From: Acetatifactor sp.
GTDB taxonomy: Bacteria; Bacillota; Clostridia; Lachnospirales; Lachnospiraceae
Assembly: GCA_029055435.1 (NCBI GenBank)
Contig: JAIDDH010000065.1
Coordinates: 1 to 38,142, forward strand
Direction: 5' to 3'
Length of the DNA: 38,142 bases
Made by a program: the position numbers and the translations under genes. The notes beneath the pieces are model-generated. The model was not told where the DNA came from. It saw nothing but the letters and a program-made list of their open reading frames with translations, and did no database searches. Below are positions 1 to 8,493 of the stretch, piece by piece (the stretch's first letter is position 1; each line of letters opens with the position of its first letter).

Positions 1-402
1 ATGATTCAAGACTCGAAGACGCTTCTTGTCCCGGACTCGGGCCATTTGCTCCACCAACTGGAAGATATATTCTCCCTCCCGCCCGGAGTCTGTGCAGACA
101 TAAATTGTCCCCACATCCTTACGGTTCAAAAGTCCGCTCACGATCTTGAACTGCTTGTCCACACTGGCAATGACCTCATAGCGGAATTCCTTCGGGATGA
201 AGGGAATAGTATCAAAGCTCCAACGGCGGTATTTCTCGTCATAGACCTCCGGATAGCTCATGGTGACCAGATGCCCCACACACCATGTCACGATAGCTTC
301 CTCGGACTCCAGATATCCGTCGCACTTGCGCATATTTAATTTCAAAGCGTTGGCAAACTCTCTTGCAACGCTTGGTTTCTCTGCGATAAATAAATTCTTC
401 AT
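1..402 (-). CDS. topB: DNA topoisomerase III, N-terminal part (cut by window edge)
   Basis: This is the first 134 residues of a type IA topoisomerase; the reading frame is open to the window edge, so the rest lies outside. The protein begins MKNLFIAEKPSVA, the usual TOPRIM opening with the conserved Glu-Lys, and residues 104-111 read TDSGREGE, the metal-binding acidic motif of topoisomerase III. Type IA enzymes cut one strand through an active-site tyrosine, which is not in the visible part, and decatenate or relax DNA in the cytoplasm. The ATG at 402 lies only 3 bases after the stop of the upstream ATPase gene, so the two are probably co-transcribed and translationally linked. The family call is secure; whether this is the housekeeping or an accessory copy cannot be judged from the fragment. 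Confidence 0.9.
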   Translation of the reverse strand, partial: MKNLFIAEKPSVAREFANALKLNMRKCDGYLESEEAIVTWCVGHLVTMSYPEVYDEKYRRWSFDTIPFIPKEFRYEVIASVDKQFKIVSGLLNRKDVGTIYVCTDSGREGEYIFQLVEQMARVRDKKRLRVLNH

Positions 403-405
403 ATA

Positions 406-1419
406 TCAGCTCTTTCGATAGGCTTCTCTCACAAACCCCGGAAAGGCGTCCTCCACGATTTCCTTGTAAAACTGCTTCGGCGTAAGCTCCTCCAGCAGAC
501 TCTGATAAGGATAGATAAAGCGAAAATAAAAACGCACATAAGGCTTTGTGATGCGATATGTCCCCGCGCCCACTTTCTCCACCAAATCGATCTCCATCAG
601 ATTCTTCAGATAGACGCTGATCTTGGCTCTGGAAAAAGCGGTACGGTGATAGATATCGTTCAATTTGCCTCCGCCCGCAGCCATAGTCGTCAGGATGGTG
701 TTATACACGGCCGTCTCGCGCAGCTCTTCCGCCAGACAACCCGCCATCTCCCCGTGAAGACTGCTGTATCTGTCCACTATATTACAGATCATATTCTCCG
801 TGGCAGAAAGTTTCCTGTCCGTCCGGTTCCACAGCCCGGGCACACCGCCCAGGATCGCATAGAGCTGGACACAGTCGTCCTGGCTATATTCCGGATACAG
901 CTCCTGCATCCTCTGAATACTAAGCTCCCTCACCTTCAAAAAACCGGAAATAGAGGCAGCCTCACTCCCGATTTTTCTGACCATGCTGTTCTCCACCCAG
1001 CCCGCCGCAGAGCTGCATAGAATCACCAAGAGCGGCACAGCACTGTTTTTCACAAATTGATTGAGTCTCGCAAAAAATCCGCTGTCCCCTTTCACCATAT
1101 AATGAAATTCATCCACGACAAAAACCGTTTTTTCATCGGAAGATATTTCCAGCGCTCTCCCGAATATCTCCTCATACTCAGGATAAGCTCCCTCACCTTC
1201 CTGCGGGAACCCCAGCTCTCTCGCCCACTGATAGCGCTGTTCTCTGTCGGAACAGGAACGGGCTCTGTAATACACCCCTGTTTTATCCTCACAAAAAGCT
1301 TTTAGCAGCGCAGTCTTACCCACACCCATCTGTCCGTAGACCACCAGTATACGACTGCTCTCCGCACTGTAATACTGATTCAGATAATGCAGTTCTGTCT
1401 CCCGTCCCACAAAAGTCAT
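406..1419 (-). CDS. AAA-type ATPase with C-terminal winged-helix/DUF234-like region
   Basis: The 337-residue protein resembles the 'archaeal ATPase' family (PF01637 type), whose cellular roles are poorly known. It opens with MTFVGRETEL, the typical FxGRExEL start. Walker A is GQMGVGKT (residues 29-36) and Walker B is VFVVDE (about 99-104). The C-terminal third has a helix-turn-helix look (SRAKISVYLKNLMEIDLVEKV) followed by an aromatic RFYFRFIYP segment, as in family members with a DUF234 tail. A GTG 15 bases further upstream overlaps the previous stop as GTGA. I prefer the ATG at 1419 because GAGG lies 9 bases before it and the family normally starts there. It sits between the EAL gene and topB and is probably in the same transcript. 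No partner or substrate is evident. Confidence 0.75.
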   Translation of the reverse strand: MTFVGRETELHYLNQYYSAESSRILVVYGQMGVGKTALLKAFCEDKTGVYYRARSCSDREQRYQWARELGFPQEGEGAYPEYEEIFGRALEISSDEKTVFVVDEFHYMVKGDSGFFARLNQFVKNSAVPLLVILCSSAAGWVENSMVRKIGSEAASISGFLKVRELSIQRMQELYPEYSQDDCVQLYAILGGVPGLWNRTDRKLSATENMICNIVDRYSSLHGEMAGCLAEELRETAVYNTILTTMAAGGGKLNDIYHRTAFSRAKISVYLKNLMEIDLVEKVGAGTYRITKPYVRFYFRFIYPYQSLLEELTPKQFYKEIVEDAFPGFVREAYRKS

Positions 1420-1430
1420 AGATTCCACCC

Positions 1431-3152
1431 TCACAAAATTCCCTGCAGCAGTTTGTCGATATCCTCCGGCGGCTGGGGCCTGCCCAGAAGATATCCCTGA
1501 ATCATATCGCAGCCGATGGCGTGAAGATAATCGTACTGAGCTTCCTCCTCAACACCCTCCGCGATAGATTCCACTCCCAGAGATTTCACCATATTTATGA
1601 TGGACTCCGTGATTATCCGGGTGGCTCCGTCCGTCAACACCGTATCAATAAAGCTCTTGTCAATCTTCAGTGTGTCGATGGGCAGCTTCTTCAAATAGGA
1701 CAGCGAGGAAAATCCTGTCCCGAAATCGTCCAGTGAAATGCGGATTCCCACCTCTCTGAGCACTTTTAATTTCTCAATAACCTTGTTGAAATCCTCGATG
1801 AGAATACTCTCCGTAATCTCAATCTCCACCTCACAGGGCTTCACATGATACTGTTTGATAATCCGCAGCAGTTCCTCCACAAAGTCCTCCCGATTGTACT
1901 GCACCGCGGAAATATTGATAGACACAATAAAAGGAATCCCATAGCGCTCGCGCCATTCGGCATAACACTTAATGCTCTGCTCCACCACCCAGCTGCCGAT
2001 GGGAACAATACAGCCATTCTTCTCCGCAATAGGGATAAAGACATCGGGACTGATCATATGACCATTGTCATCCTTCCAGCGGATCAGGGCCTCCACGCCC
2101 CGCAGTTTTTTATTTCCGGTGTAAAACTGCGGCTGAAAATAGAGCAGGAAATTGCTGGTGAACACAGCTTCTTTCAGCTTATTCTCCATCTCGATGCTAT
2201 TCAGGAAATCATGCAGTATAGGAGTGTCAAAATACTGAATGGTATTCTTACCCATGCTCTTACAGCGGAACATGACAATTTCCGCACAGTTGATCAAATC
2301 CAGCGCAGAGGAAGACGCCTCAGGATACTCGGCAACGCCGATGCTGACCGTGATGCTGGCCTGCTGTCCCCCACTTAAAGAAAAGGGGGATGCGGTTCTG
2401 CCCTCGATGGACTTGTGAATATGTTCCACACTGCGGCTTCCGGACGGATCATAGATAGCAATACAATACACATCGTTATTCAGATGACAGACGATGATAT
2501 GATCGTTGGAAAACTCCTTTAAGAAAGCGCCGAAGGTCTGAATCAGCTCATCGCCCAGCACCATGCCCATGCCGTCGTTGACCTTTTTAAAATCATCGAT
2601 ATCAATTACCATGACGCTGACAATGCTGTGCTCTACCTTCGCCTTTCGTATAAACTCGCCTAACAGACTCACGAAATAATTGCGGTTGTAAAGCCCTGTC
2701 ATGGTGTCGTAATGCGCCATATAAATCAGCTCGTCCCTCTGTATCTTCTGTCTGGTGGTATCCTCCACCACGACCAGCTTGTCTCGGGCAACTCCCAGTT
2801 CATCGTAGTCTACAGCGGTCCGAAATGAATACCAGCACGTTCCGTCCTTGTGTCTGCACTCCAGTTCCGTGCATTCCTTTCCGCTCTTTTCCGCAAACAA
2901 TACATCCCGCAGAGGCATAATGGAGGTATCTTCCACCTCGTCAAATATTTTTGCCATATCCCTGATGTCCTGAATGTCGAAATCAAAAAACTCCCGCCAT
3001 TTGCCCATGGTAATAATCTCATTCTTCTCAAAAGAATAATAGAGATAGGCACAGTTAGACGTATCACAGATCATCTTATACATCTTTTCTTTTGCGTTAA
3101 GCTTCTGATTCATCGCTTTCAGCAAATCTAACTGATAGTGCAGCTCATTCAT
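1431..3152 (-). CDS. PAS-GGDEF-EAL protein, probable c-di-GMP phosphodiesterase
   Basis: The 573-residue cytoplasmic signalling protein has no membrane segment. A short N-terminal helix is followed by a PAS-like sensor (about 25-135), a GGDEF-type domain (about 145-310) and an EAL domain (about 320-570). The EAL residues are intact: EAL at 354-356, Asn413 (NIS), Glu448 (ITES), DDFGTG at 475-480, Lys496 (KIDKSF) and Glu532 (AEGVE). Hydrolysis of c-di-GMP to pGpG is therefore expected. The GGDEF domain keeps DxxTGLxNR and DIDDFKKVND, but the signature itself reads NNDVY (225-229), so cyclase activity is unlikely; it may bind GTP as a regulator. The second ATG (3152) is chosen because AGAGG lies 7 bases before it and only 1 base before the first ATG. 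It follows asd across a 17-bp tandem repeat. Confidence 0.88.
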   Translation of the reverse strand: MNELHYQLDLLKAMNQKLNAKEKMYKMICDTSNCAYLYYSFEKNEIITMGKWREFFDFDIQDIRDMAKIFDEVEDTSIMPLRDVLFAEKSGKECTELECRHKDGTCWYSFRTAVDYDELGVARDKLVVVEDTTRQKIQRDELIYMAHYDTMTGLYNRNYFVSLLGEFIRKAKVEHSIVSVMVIDIDDFKKVNDGMGMVLGDELIQTFGAFLKEFSNDHIIVCHLNNDVYCIAIYDPSGSRSVEHIHKSIEGRTASPFSLSGGQQASITVSIGVAEYPEASSSALDLINCAEIVMFRCKSMGKNTIQYFDTPILHDFLNSIEMENKLKEAVFTSNFLLYFQPQFYTGNKKLRGVEALIRWKDDNGHMISPDVFIPIAEKNGCIVPIGSWVVEQSIKCYAEWRERYGIPFIVSINISAVQYNREDFVEELLRIIKQYHVKPCEVEIEITESILIEDFNKVIEKLKVLREVGIRISLDDFGTGFSSLSYLKKLPIDTLKIDKSFIDTVLTDGATRIITESIINMVKSLGVESIAEGVEEEAQYDYLHAIGCDMIQGYLLGRPQPPEDIDKLLQGIL

Positions 3153-3175
3153 ACTCATACCTCTTATCTCGTGCA

Positions 3176-3226
3176 GTCAAATAACTTGCTTATTTTAATA
3201 ACTCGCTTATTTTGATAACACGCTTA
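3176..3226 (-). repeat. Three tandem copies of a 17-bp repeat between asd and the EAL gene
   Basis: Read on the minus strand, units at 3226-3210, 3209-3193 and 3192-3176 follow TAAGCRWGTTATYWRAM. The first two differ at two positions and the third is more diverged. The first unit begins with the TAA stop codon of asd, so the array grew out of the end of that gene. The array spans most of the gap before the EAL gene. I see no hairpin with a T-run here, so it is not an obvious terminator. Confidence 0.7.
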
Positions 3227-4309
3227 CTTTTTGGTGATATATCCCTGAGCCTTCAACAGCTCTGCACAGAGCACTGCACCACCCGCCGCGCCGCGGACTG
3301 TATTGTGGGACAGTCCCACAAATTTCCAGTCATAAACCGTATCCTCGCGCAGACGCCCCACGCTGACACCCATACCGTTCTCATAGTCCACATCCAGCGC
3401 CACCTGAGGCCTGTTGTCCTCCTCCAGATACTGAATGAAATGTACGGGCGCGCTGGGAAGCCCCAGTCTCTGAGGTTCTCCGGAAAAGCTGCGCAGCTTC
3501 TCAATCAACTGCTCCTTAGTAGGATTCTTCTTAAACTTTACAAACACAGCCGCCGTGTGGCCGTTCAGCACGGGCACGCGGATACACTGACAGGTTATAA
3601 CCGGGCCCTCCGCGGGCTTGATCACGCCGTCCTCAATCTTTCCCCAGATGCGCAGAGGCTCCTTCTCGCTCTTCTCCTCCTCTCCGCCGATGTAGGGGAT
3701 AATATTACCCTCCATCTCGGGCCAGTCCTTAAAGGTCTTGCCCGCGCCGGAAATAGCCTGATAAGTGGTGGCAACCACCTCCGTAGGCTCAAATTCCTTC
3801 CACGCAGTGAGCACGGGTGCATAGCTCTGGATGGAGCAGTTGGGCTTTACTGCCACAAATCCTCTTGTGGTGCCCAGACGTTTCTTCTGGAAATCGATCA
3901 CTTTCATGTGCTCGGGATTGATTTCCGGCACCACCATGGGGACATCGGGCGTCCAACGGTGCGCGCTGTTGTTGGAGACCACGGGAGTCTCTGTCTTTGC
4001 GTAGTCCTCCTCGATCTTCTTGATCTCCTCCTTAGTCATATCCACGGCGCTGAACACAAAATCCACCTGAGAGGCCACTGCCTCCACCTCGTTTACATTC
4101 ATGACGATCAGCTTTTTCACCGCTTCGGGCATGGGCGTGTCCATCTTCCAGCGGTCTCCAACCGCCTCCTCGTAGGTCTTTCCTGCAGAGCGGGGGCTTG
4201 CGGCAATGGTAGTCACCTCAAACCAGGGATGATTCTCCAGCAGCGCGATAAAACGCTGTCCCACCATGCCCGTACCGCCTAAAATTCCAACCTTTAACTT
4301 CTCGTCCAT
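3224..4309 (-). CDS. asd: Aspartate-semialdehyde dehydrogenase
   Basis: The enzyme reduces aspartyl-4-phosphate to aspartate semialdehyde with NADPH, feeding lysine/diaminopimelate, threonine and methionine synthesis. At 361 residues it matches the archaeal/fungal-type ASADH subfamily in length and character. It has the dinucleotide-binding GGTGMVG loop at 11-17, the catalytic cysteine in KPNCS (Cys158), and a histidine in the RVPVLNGH segment (His251) that fits the acid/base residue. The start is supported by AGGAGG 8 bases before the ATG. It lies 57 bp after argH on the same strand with no terminator between, so the argH promoter probably serves both. No lysine riboswitch or other leader is visible before it. 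Confidence 0.95.
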   Translation of the reverse strand: MDEKLKVGILGGTGMVGQRFIALLENHPWFEVTTIAASPRSAGKTYEEAVGDRWKMDTPMPEAVKKLIVMNVNEVEAVASQVDFVFSAVDMTKEEIKKIEEDYAKTETPVVSNNSAHRWTPDVPMVVPEINPEHMKVIDFQKKRLGTTRGFVAVKPNCSIQSYAPVLTAWKEFEPTEVVATTYQAISGAGKTFKDWPEMEGNIIPYIGGEEEKSEKEPLRIWGKIEDGVIKPAEGPVITCQCIRVPVLNGHTAAVFVKFKKNPTKEQLIEKLRSFSGEPQRLGLPSAPVHFIQYLEEDNRPQVALDVDYENGMGVSVGRLREDTVYDWKFVGLSHNTVRGAAGGAVLCAELLKAQGYITKK

Positions 4310-4366
4310 TCTGATTTCCTCCTATTTCCTCTGTCTTTTTTATCTTATTTATTCTGATTTTCTTAT

Positions 4367-5785
4367 TTATTCTGATTCCCACTCACTCTGGTCGGGAAAC
4401 CAGTCTGCTTCCTCCGAAAGATATTGTCTGTGCAGGGCGATTACCTCCCGCATTGCATCGGGTCCGGGCGCCCCCACGGTCAGCCGCTTCTCCACACAGG
4501 TCTTCAGGGAGACCGCGTCATAGATATCGCTGTCAAACTTGTCGCTGATGCTTCGCAGCTCCTCCAGAGTCAATGCATCGATGGAAGTGTTTTTCTCGAT
4601 ACAATAGAGCACCAGCCTGCCGATGATGCCGTGCGCATCCCTAAAGGGCACTCCTTTATTGACCAGATAATCCGCAGCATCCGTGGCATTGGTGAAGCCG
4701 TTCATAGCGCTCTCCGCCATGCGCTCTTTTCGGAACTTCATGGTGGCCAGCATTCCCGTGAATAGACTGATACAGTCCTTAGCCGTGTCAAAGGCGTCGA
4801 AGGCCAGCTCCTTGTCCTCCTGCATGTCTTTATTATAGGCCAAAGGCAGCCCCTTCATGGTGGTGAGCAGACTCATCAGCGCGCCATAGACGCGTCCCGT
4901 CTTCCCCCGCACCAGCTCCGCGATATCGGGATTTTTCTTCTGGGGCATGATACTGCTCCCGGTGGAAAAAGCATCGTCTATCTCCACAAACTGATATTCA
5001 TTGGAATTCCAGATGATAATCTCCTCTGAAAAGCGGCTCAGATGCATCATCACCGTGGAGAGCGCCGCCAGAAACTCAATCAGATAGTCCCTGTCCGCCA
5101 CAGAATCCATGCTGTTTAATGTGGGGCCCTCAAACCCCATGAGCTTTGCCGTGTACTCCCGGTCCAGAGGATAGGTGGTGCCGGCCAGCGCCCCTGCCCC
5201 CAGAGGGCAATAATTCATACGCTTGAAAATGTCATACATGCGAAGCCTGTCCCGCTTAAACATCTCGAAATAAGCGCCGTAATGGTGAGCCAGAGTGATG
5301 GGCTGTGCCTTCTGCAGATGGGTAAATCCCGGCATATAGGTCTCCACATTCTCCTCCATGGTATTCAGAATAGTCTCCAGGAGACTTTTTAAAAGCCCAT
5401 CCACCAGAATCACCTGCAGACGGGTGTATAATCTCATATCCAGAGCCACCTGATCATTGCGGCTTCGGCCGGTGTGAAGCTTTTTCCCCGCGTCTCCGAT
5501 GCGCTCAATCAGATTCGCCTCCACAAAGCTGTGAATATCCTCATATTTGCTGTCGATGACAAGCTTGCCGCTCTCCACATCCTCCTGAATGGACTTCAGT
5601 CCGGCAACGATGGATTTCATCTCGTCCGAAGTGAGAATCCCCTGCTTTGCCAGCATACACACATGGGCCACACTGCCCTCGATATCCTGATGATACAGCC
5701 TCTTGTCAAAACCGATGGAAGCGTTGAACTCATAGACCTGTCGGTCTGTCTCCTTAGTAAAACGCCCTCCCCATAATTGAGCCAT
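4367..5785 (-). CDS. argH: Argininosuccinate lyase
   Basis: This is the last enzyme of arginine biosynthesis and splits argininosuccinate into arginine and fumarate. The 472-residue protein begins MAQLWGGRF, the standard start of the family. It carries HTGRSRNDQ (about 104-112), the GFTHLQKAQP segment with a conserved His, and the fumarase/lyase-superfamily signature GSSIMPQKKNP (276-286). The frame stays open for another 22 codons upstream, but the ATG at 5785 is preceded by AAGGAGAG at correct spacing and matches family starts. argG is not in the window, so arginine genes are not clustered here. A TTGCAT-17-TAAAAT promoter lies just upstream. asd follows 57 bp downstream. Confidence 0.96.
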   Translation of the reverse strand: MAQLWGGRFTKETDRQVYEFNASIGFDKRLYHQDIEGSVAHVCMLAKQGILTSDEMKSIVAGLKSIQEDVESGKLVIDSKYEDIHSFVEANLIERIGDAGKKLHTGRSRNDQVALDMRLYTRLQVILVDGLLKSLLETILNTMEENVETYMPGFTHLQKAQPITLAHHYGAYFEMFKRDRLRMYDIFKRMNYCPLGAGALAGTTYPLDREYTAKLMGFEGPTLNSMDSVADRDYLIEFLAALSTVMMHLSRFSEEIIIWNSNEYQFVEIDDAFSTGSSIMPQKKNPDIAELVRGKTGRVYGALMSLLTTMKGLPLAYNKDMQEDKELAFDAFDTAKDCISLFTGMLATMKFRKERMAESAMNGFTNATDAADYLVNKGVPFRDAHGIIGRLVLYCIEKNTSIDALTLEELRSISDKFDSDIYDAVSLKTCVEKRLTVGAPGPDAMREVIALHRQYLSEEADWFPDQSEWESE

Positions 5786-5822
5786 AGTACACTCTCCTTT
5801 ATCTGTCAGATAATTAAATTTA

Positions 5823-5851
5823 ATTTTAACACAAACAGCGATTGAATGCAA
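5823..5851 (-). promoter_or_regulatory. Sigma-A-type promoter for argH (argH-asd transcript)
   Basis: Reading leftward, a -35 TTGCAT (5851-5846) and a -10 TAAAAT (5828-5823) are separated by exactly 17 bp. The start point would fall near 5816, giving a leader of about 30 nt, too short for a riboswitch or T-box. The promoter lies in the short gap after the phosphoesterase gene. Confidence 0.6.
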
Positions 5852-5859
5852 TACGAACG

Positions 5860-6486
5860 TCAGGGCGCCACCATGGAACTCTTTGGATTCTCGGCCTCAA
5901 ACTCAAACACACAGCGCTCGTAGGCGTTAATCACATGCGTGTCCTGATATTTGTCGTACCGTTTAAAGTTTCTCCCATAGGACAGATGCACATGTCCGTG
6001 CAGGAAAAATTTCGGCTTGTATTTCTCAATCAGAGTCCGAAACACCTGAAAGCCCTGATGAGGCAGATCCCTACCGTCATTTAACTGATAGGCCGGCGCA
6101 TGTGTCACCAATATGTCAAAGCCATGTCTTTTAAACAGTTGAAACCATAGCTTTGCCACTCTCCCTCTCATCTGCCATTCCGTATACTGATATGTCCCCG
6201 GGCTGTAACGCATGGAACCGCCAAGTCCTAGAATTCTCACGCCCTTGTAGACATATATCTGGTCGTCGATACAGACACAGCCCTCAGGCGGAAATTTTTC
6301 ATATTTTCCATCGTGATTTCCATGCACATACAATACCGGCACAGAAGACATCGTCACCAAAAAAGACAGATAATCGGGGTCCAGGTCGCCGCAGGAAATG
6401 ATCAGGTCGATGCCTTCCAGCTTGCTCTTGTGAAAATAATCCCAAAAATATTCGGATTCTTTATCTGCGATCACCAGTATCTTCAT
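5860..6486 (-). CDS. Calcineurin-like metallophosphoesterase with altered first motif
   Basis: The 208-residue protein is about the whole catalytic fold of the calcineurin-like superfamily, with no signal peptide, so it is cytoplasmic. Visible metal-ligand motifs are GD (33-34), GNHD (56-59), TH (128-129) and HGHVH (163-167). The first motif, normally DxH, reads DKE at 8-10, so Asp8 is kept but the histidine is missing. This could weaken one metal site or mark a subfamily. A substrate cannot be named. The ATG at 6486 is used because AAGGAAGG lies 12 bases before it; a TTG 12 bases upstream directly overlaps the previous stop. It is 8 bp after the ParB-like/BMP gene and surely in its transcript, which hints at a shared nucleotide- or phosphate-related role. 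Confidence 0.85.
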   Translation of the reverse strand: MKILVIADKESEYFWDYFHKSKLEGIDLIISCGDLDPDYLSFLVTMSSVPVLYVHGNHDGKYEKFPPEGCVCIDDQIYVYKGVRILGLGGSMRYSPGTYQYTEWQMRGRVAKLWFQLFKRHGFDILVTHAPAYQLNDGRDLPHQGFQVFRTLIEKYKPKFFLHGHVHLSYGRNFKRYDKYQDTHVINAYERCVFEFEAENPKSSMVAP

Positions 6487-6494
6487 GGTGTAAG

Positions 6495-8411
6495 TCAACC
6501 TTCCTTTTTCTTCACTCCCTGCTGCTCTACCACGGGCGCCGCCTGCTCCTTCAGCTCCCCGCTGTCCGGAATGGAGCCGATGACATTTTCCGCCAGCCAG
6601 TCCATAGTCATGATTTCCTCCGGCGACAGGCTCCCATCGGGATCATCTGTGACCGCTCCCGACTGCGCATACAAAACACCGGAAAATGGATTGAAAGCCC
6701 CTGTGCTGACAGCCGTCTTCAAAAGCCCCGCCAGACGCTTCTGTCCGATGGGCAGATGCTTGGAGAAAACCACATCCACGACCCCTTCCGACATTCCCCA
6801 CCAATAGTTGATGGCCTTCTTGCCAGCCAGATCATCATCATATTTCCAGGTTCCGTCCAGAATGGCCAAAATCAACTGCTCATAAAATTTACCCCAATGC
6901 CACAGCGGCATTGCAAAATTCTTAGGGCCTTCCTCGCCAATATGATACAGGCCGAAATATCTGGAGGCCTCCTCGGGAACCGTCATGTCTCTCCCGGACA
7001 CACAGGAAACTCCCAGCTCCCTGATCTTCTGCTCGATATCCATCTCCTTTTTGGCGGACCATTCCAGATATACCTTCGCCCTGGGGTTCGTCAGCTTGGC
7101 TCCCAGCGCAAACGCATTGATATTCGCAATGGAACCGTAAATCGGATAATCCGCAATATAGGCCAGTCTGTTATTGTCCGCCATCGCCCCGGCGATAGCC
7201 CCCATCAGGAATTTTGCCTCATACATCCGGGAATAATACGTTCGGATATATCGATGAGAAGTATTCAGGGAGCAATTTAAAATCCTAACCTTGGGATTTT
7301 CAATCGCAGCCTTCACACTGGCCTGCGCAAAGGGCGGCGTCGTCGTGAAAATCATATCGCATCCCGAGCTCACGGCATCCTCAAGCAGAGCCTCTACATT
7401 TTCCCTGGTTCCGTTTTCATAGCTGACTGTATGTACCTCCTCCGGGAAGGTCTGTTCCAGATGAAGCCTGCCGAGCTCATGGGCATAGGTCCAGGCGCTG
7501 GTTCCGGGAGTTTTTTCGTAAATAAATGCAATCTGTAGCTTTCTTGTCGCCGGAGCAGGCAGATGCAGGATGTCAAACAGCGACTTCTTCTTCTGATTGG
7601 GTTTCATCTTCAAATCAATTTCCGAGTTCTCCCCTATCAGCACAAATTCTTCCCAGCTCTTCGTCACCAGCTGATGTATCTCATCGGTGGTCTTTTCATC
7701 TATTGTGTCATATCCGTATAATGTGATAAATGCCAGAAACGCATCTCCCGGCGTAATATTCAGCTTGTCGCCGCCCTTGGCCCGATACTCCGTTGTAAAC
7801 CATGTGTAGGCTGAGCTGAATTTCATCAATTCCTCATCCGTCCACATTTCCCCCGGCTCCTTTCCCACTGCTTCCTGCAGCTTTGCAAAAGAGCCCTCCT
7901 GTGTAAACCAGATATAGTTGATGGGCGCCACACGATAAAAATCCAGAAATTCATAATAAATCTTATTTTCTTTTTCTTCGGTGCGCTTTGGTATCACACG
8001 GATGACATTTCCCAACACGGAAACTGCTCCGCTGTACTTCAGGACGCTGACCCGCTTATTCCCCTCCGCCACATAAAATTTATTCATGTATTCATAGGCC
8101 TTGATCGGATCGCGGATGCCCTCCTCCACATGGGAATCCAGAAGCTGCGACCATTTATAGGAAAATTCCGTATCTTCACCAAGCAGCGGCATAAAATTCC
8201 CCGCAAAGGAGCTGCTTCTCGCGACGGTTTTGGTTCCCATAATCAGATCTATGGGAATCTGTACCAGACCAATAGATACCTCGGAATAAGCAGTCCGCGC
8301 CGGCAATATATCATCCAATACTTCCAAGATCGGCTTCTCTCCCCTGAGCATTCTCATCTGATAATCTTTCTTTCCTGATTTCAATGCCTTTCTGTATTCT
8401 TCTCTTCCCAT
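6495..8411 (-). CDS. Cytoplasmic ParB-like / BMP (PnrA-like ligand-binding) fusion protein
   Basis: The 638-residue protein has no signal peptide or lipobox; it begins MGREEYRKALKSGKKDYQMR. Residues about 45-140 resemble a ParB/sulfiredoxin-like domain (IPIDLIMGTKTVARS, then FYVAEGNKRVSVLKYSGA at 112-129). A linker rich in aromatic and acidic residues follows. From about 290 (KLQIAFIYEKTPGTSAW) to about 600 it resembles the BMP/PnrA family of periplasmic nucleoside-binding proteins. Because the fold is intracellular here, I infer a sensor or regulatory role rather than uptake. Automatic annotation would probably call it a BMP-family substrate-binding protein. The ATG at 8411 has AGGAGG 5 bases upstream. 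It is divergent from an ABC importer and coupled to a phosphoesterase gene. The ParB-like call is by eye. Confidence 0.72.
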   Translation of the reverse strand: MGREEYRKALKSGKKDYQMRMLRGEKPILEVLDDILPARTAYSEVSIGLVQIPIDLIMGTKTVARSSSFAGNFMPLLGEDTEFSYKWSQLLDSHVEEGIRDPIKAYEYMNKFYVAEGNKRVSVLKYSGAVSVLGNVIRVIPKRTEEKENKIYYEFLDFYRVAPINYIWFTQEGSFAKLQEAVGKEPGEMWTDEELMKFSSAYTWFTTEYRAKGGDKLNITPGDAFLAFITLYGYDTIDEKTTDEIHQLVTKSWEEFVLIGENSEIDLKMKPNQKKKSLFDILHLPAPATRKLQIAFIYEKTPGTSAWTYAHELGRLHLEQTFPEEVHTVSYENGTRENVEALLEDAVSSGCDMIFTTTPPFAQASVKAAIENPKVRILNCSLNTSHRYIRTYYSRMYEAKFLMGAIAGAMADNNRLAYIADYPIYGSIANINAFALGAKLTNPRAKVYLEWSAKKEMDIEQKIRELGVSCVSGRDMTVPEEASRYFGLYHIGEEGPKNFAMPLWHWGKFYEQLILAILDGTWKYDDDLAGKKAINYWWGMSEGVVDVVFSKHLPIGQKRLAGLLKTAVSTGAFNPFSGVLYAQSGAVTDDPDGSLSPEEIMTMDWLAENVIGSIPDSGELKEQAAPVVEQQGVKKKEG

Positions 8412-8493
8412 TACATCCTCCTGTTTTACACCTTTTAAGTTTTCATTCATATTATACAATAAATCAAAATTTTATGCGAAGAAAGGTCTGTGT

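Noticed and set aside
3212..4282. Long open frame opposite asd
   Set aside because: It is a shadow of the asd codons, with no ribosome site and no recognisable protein.
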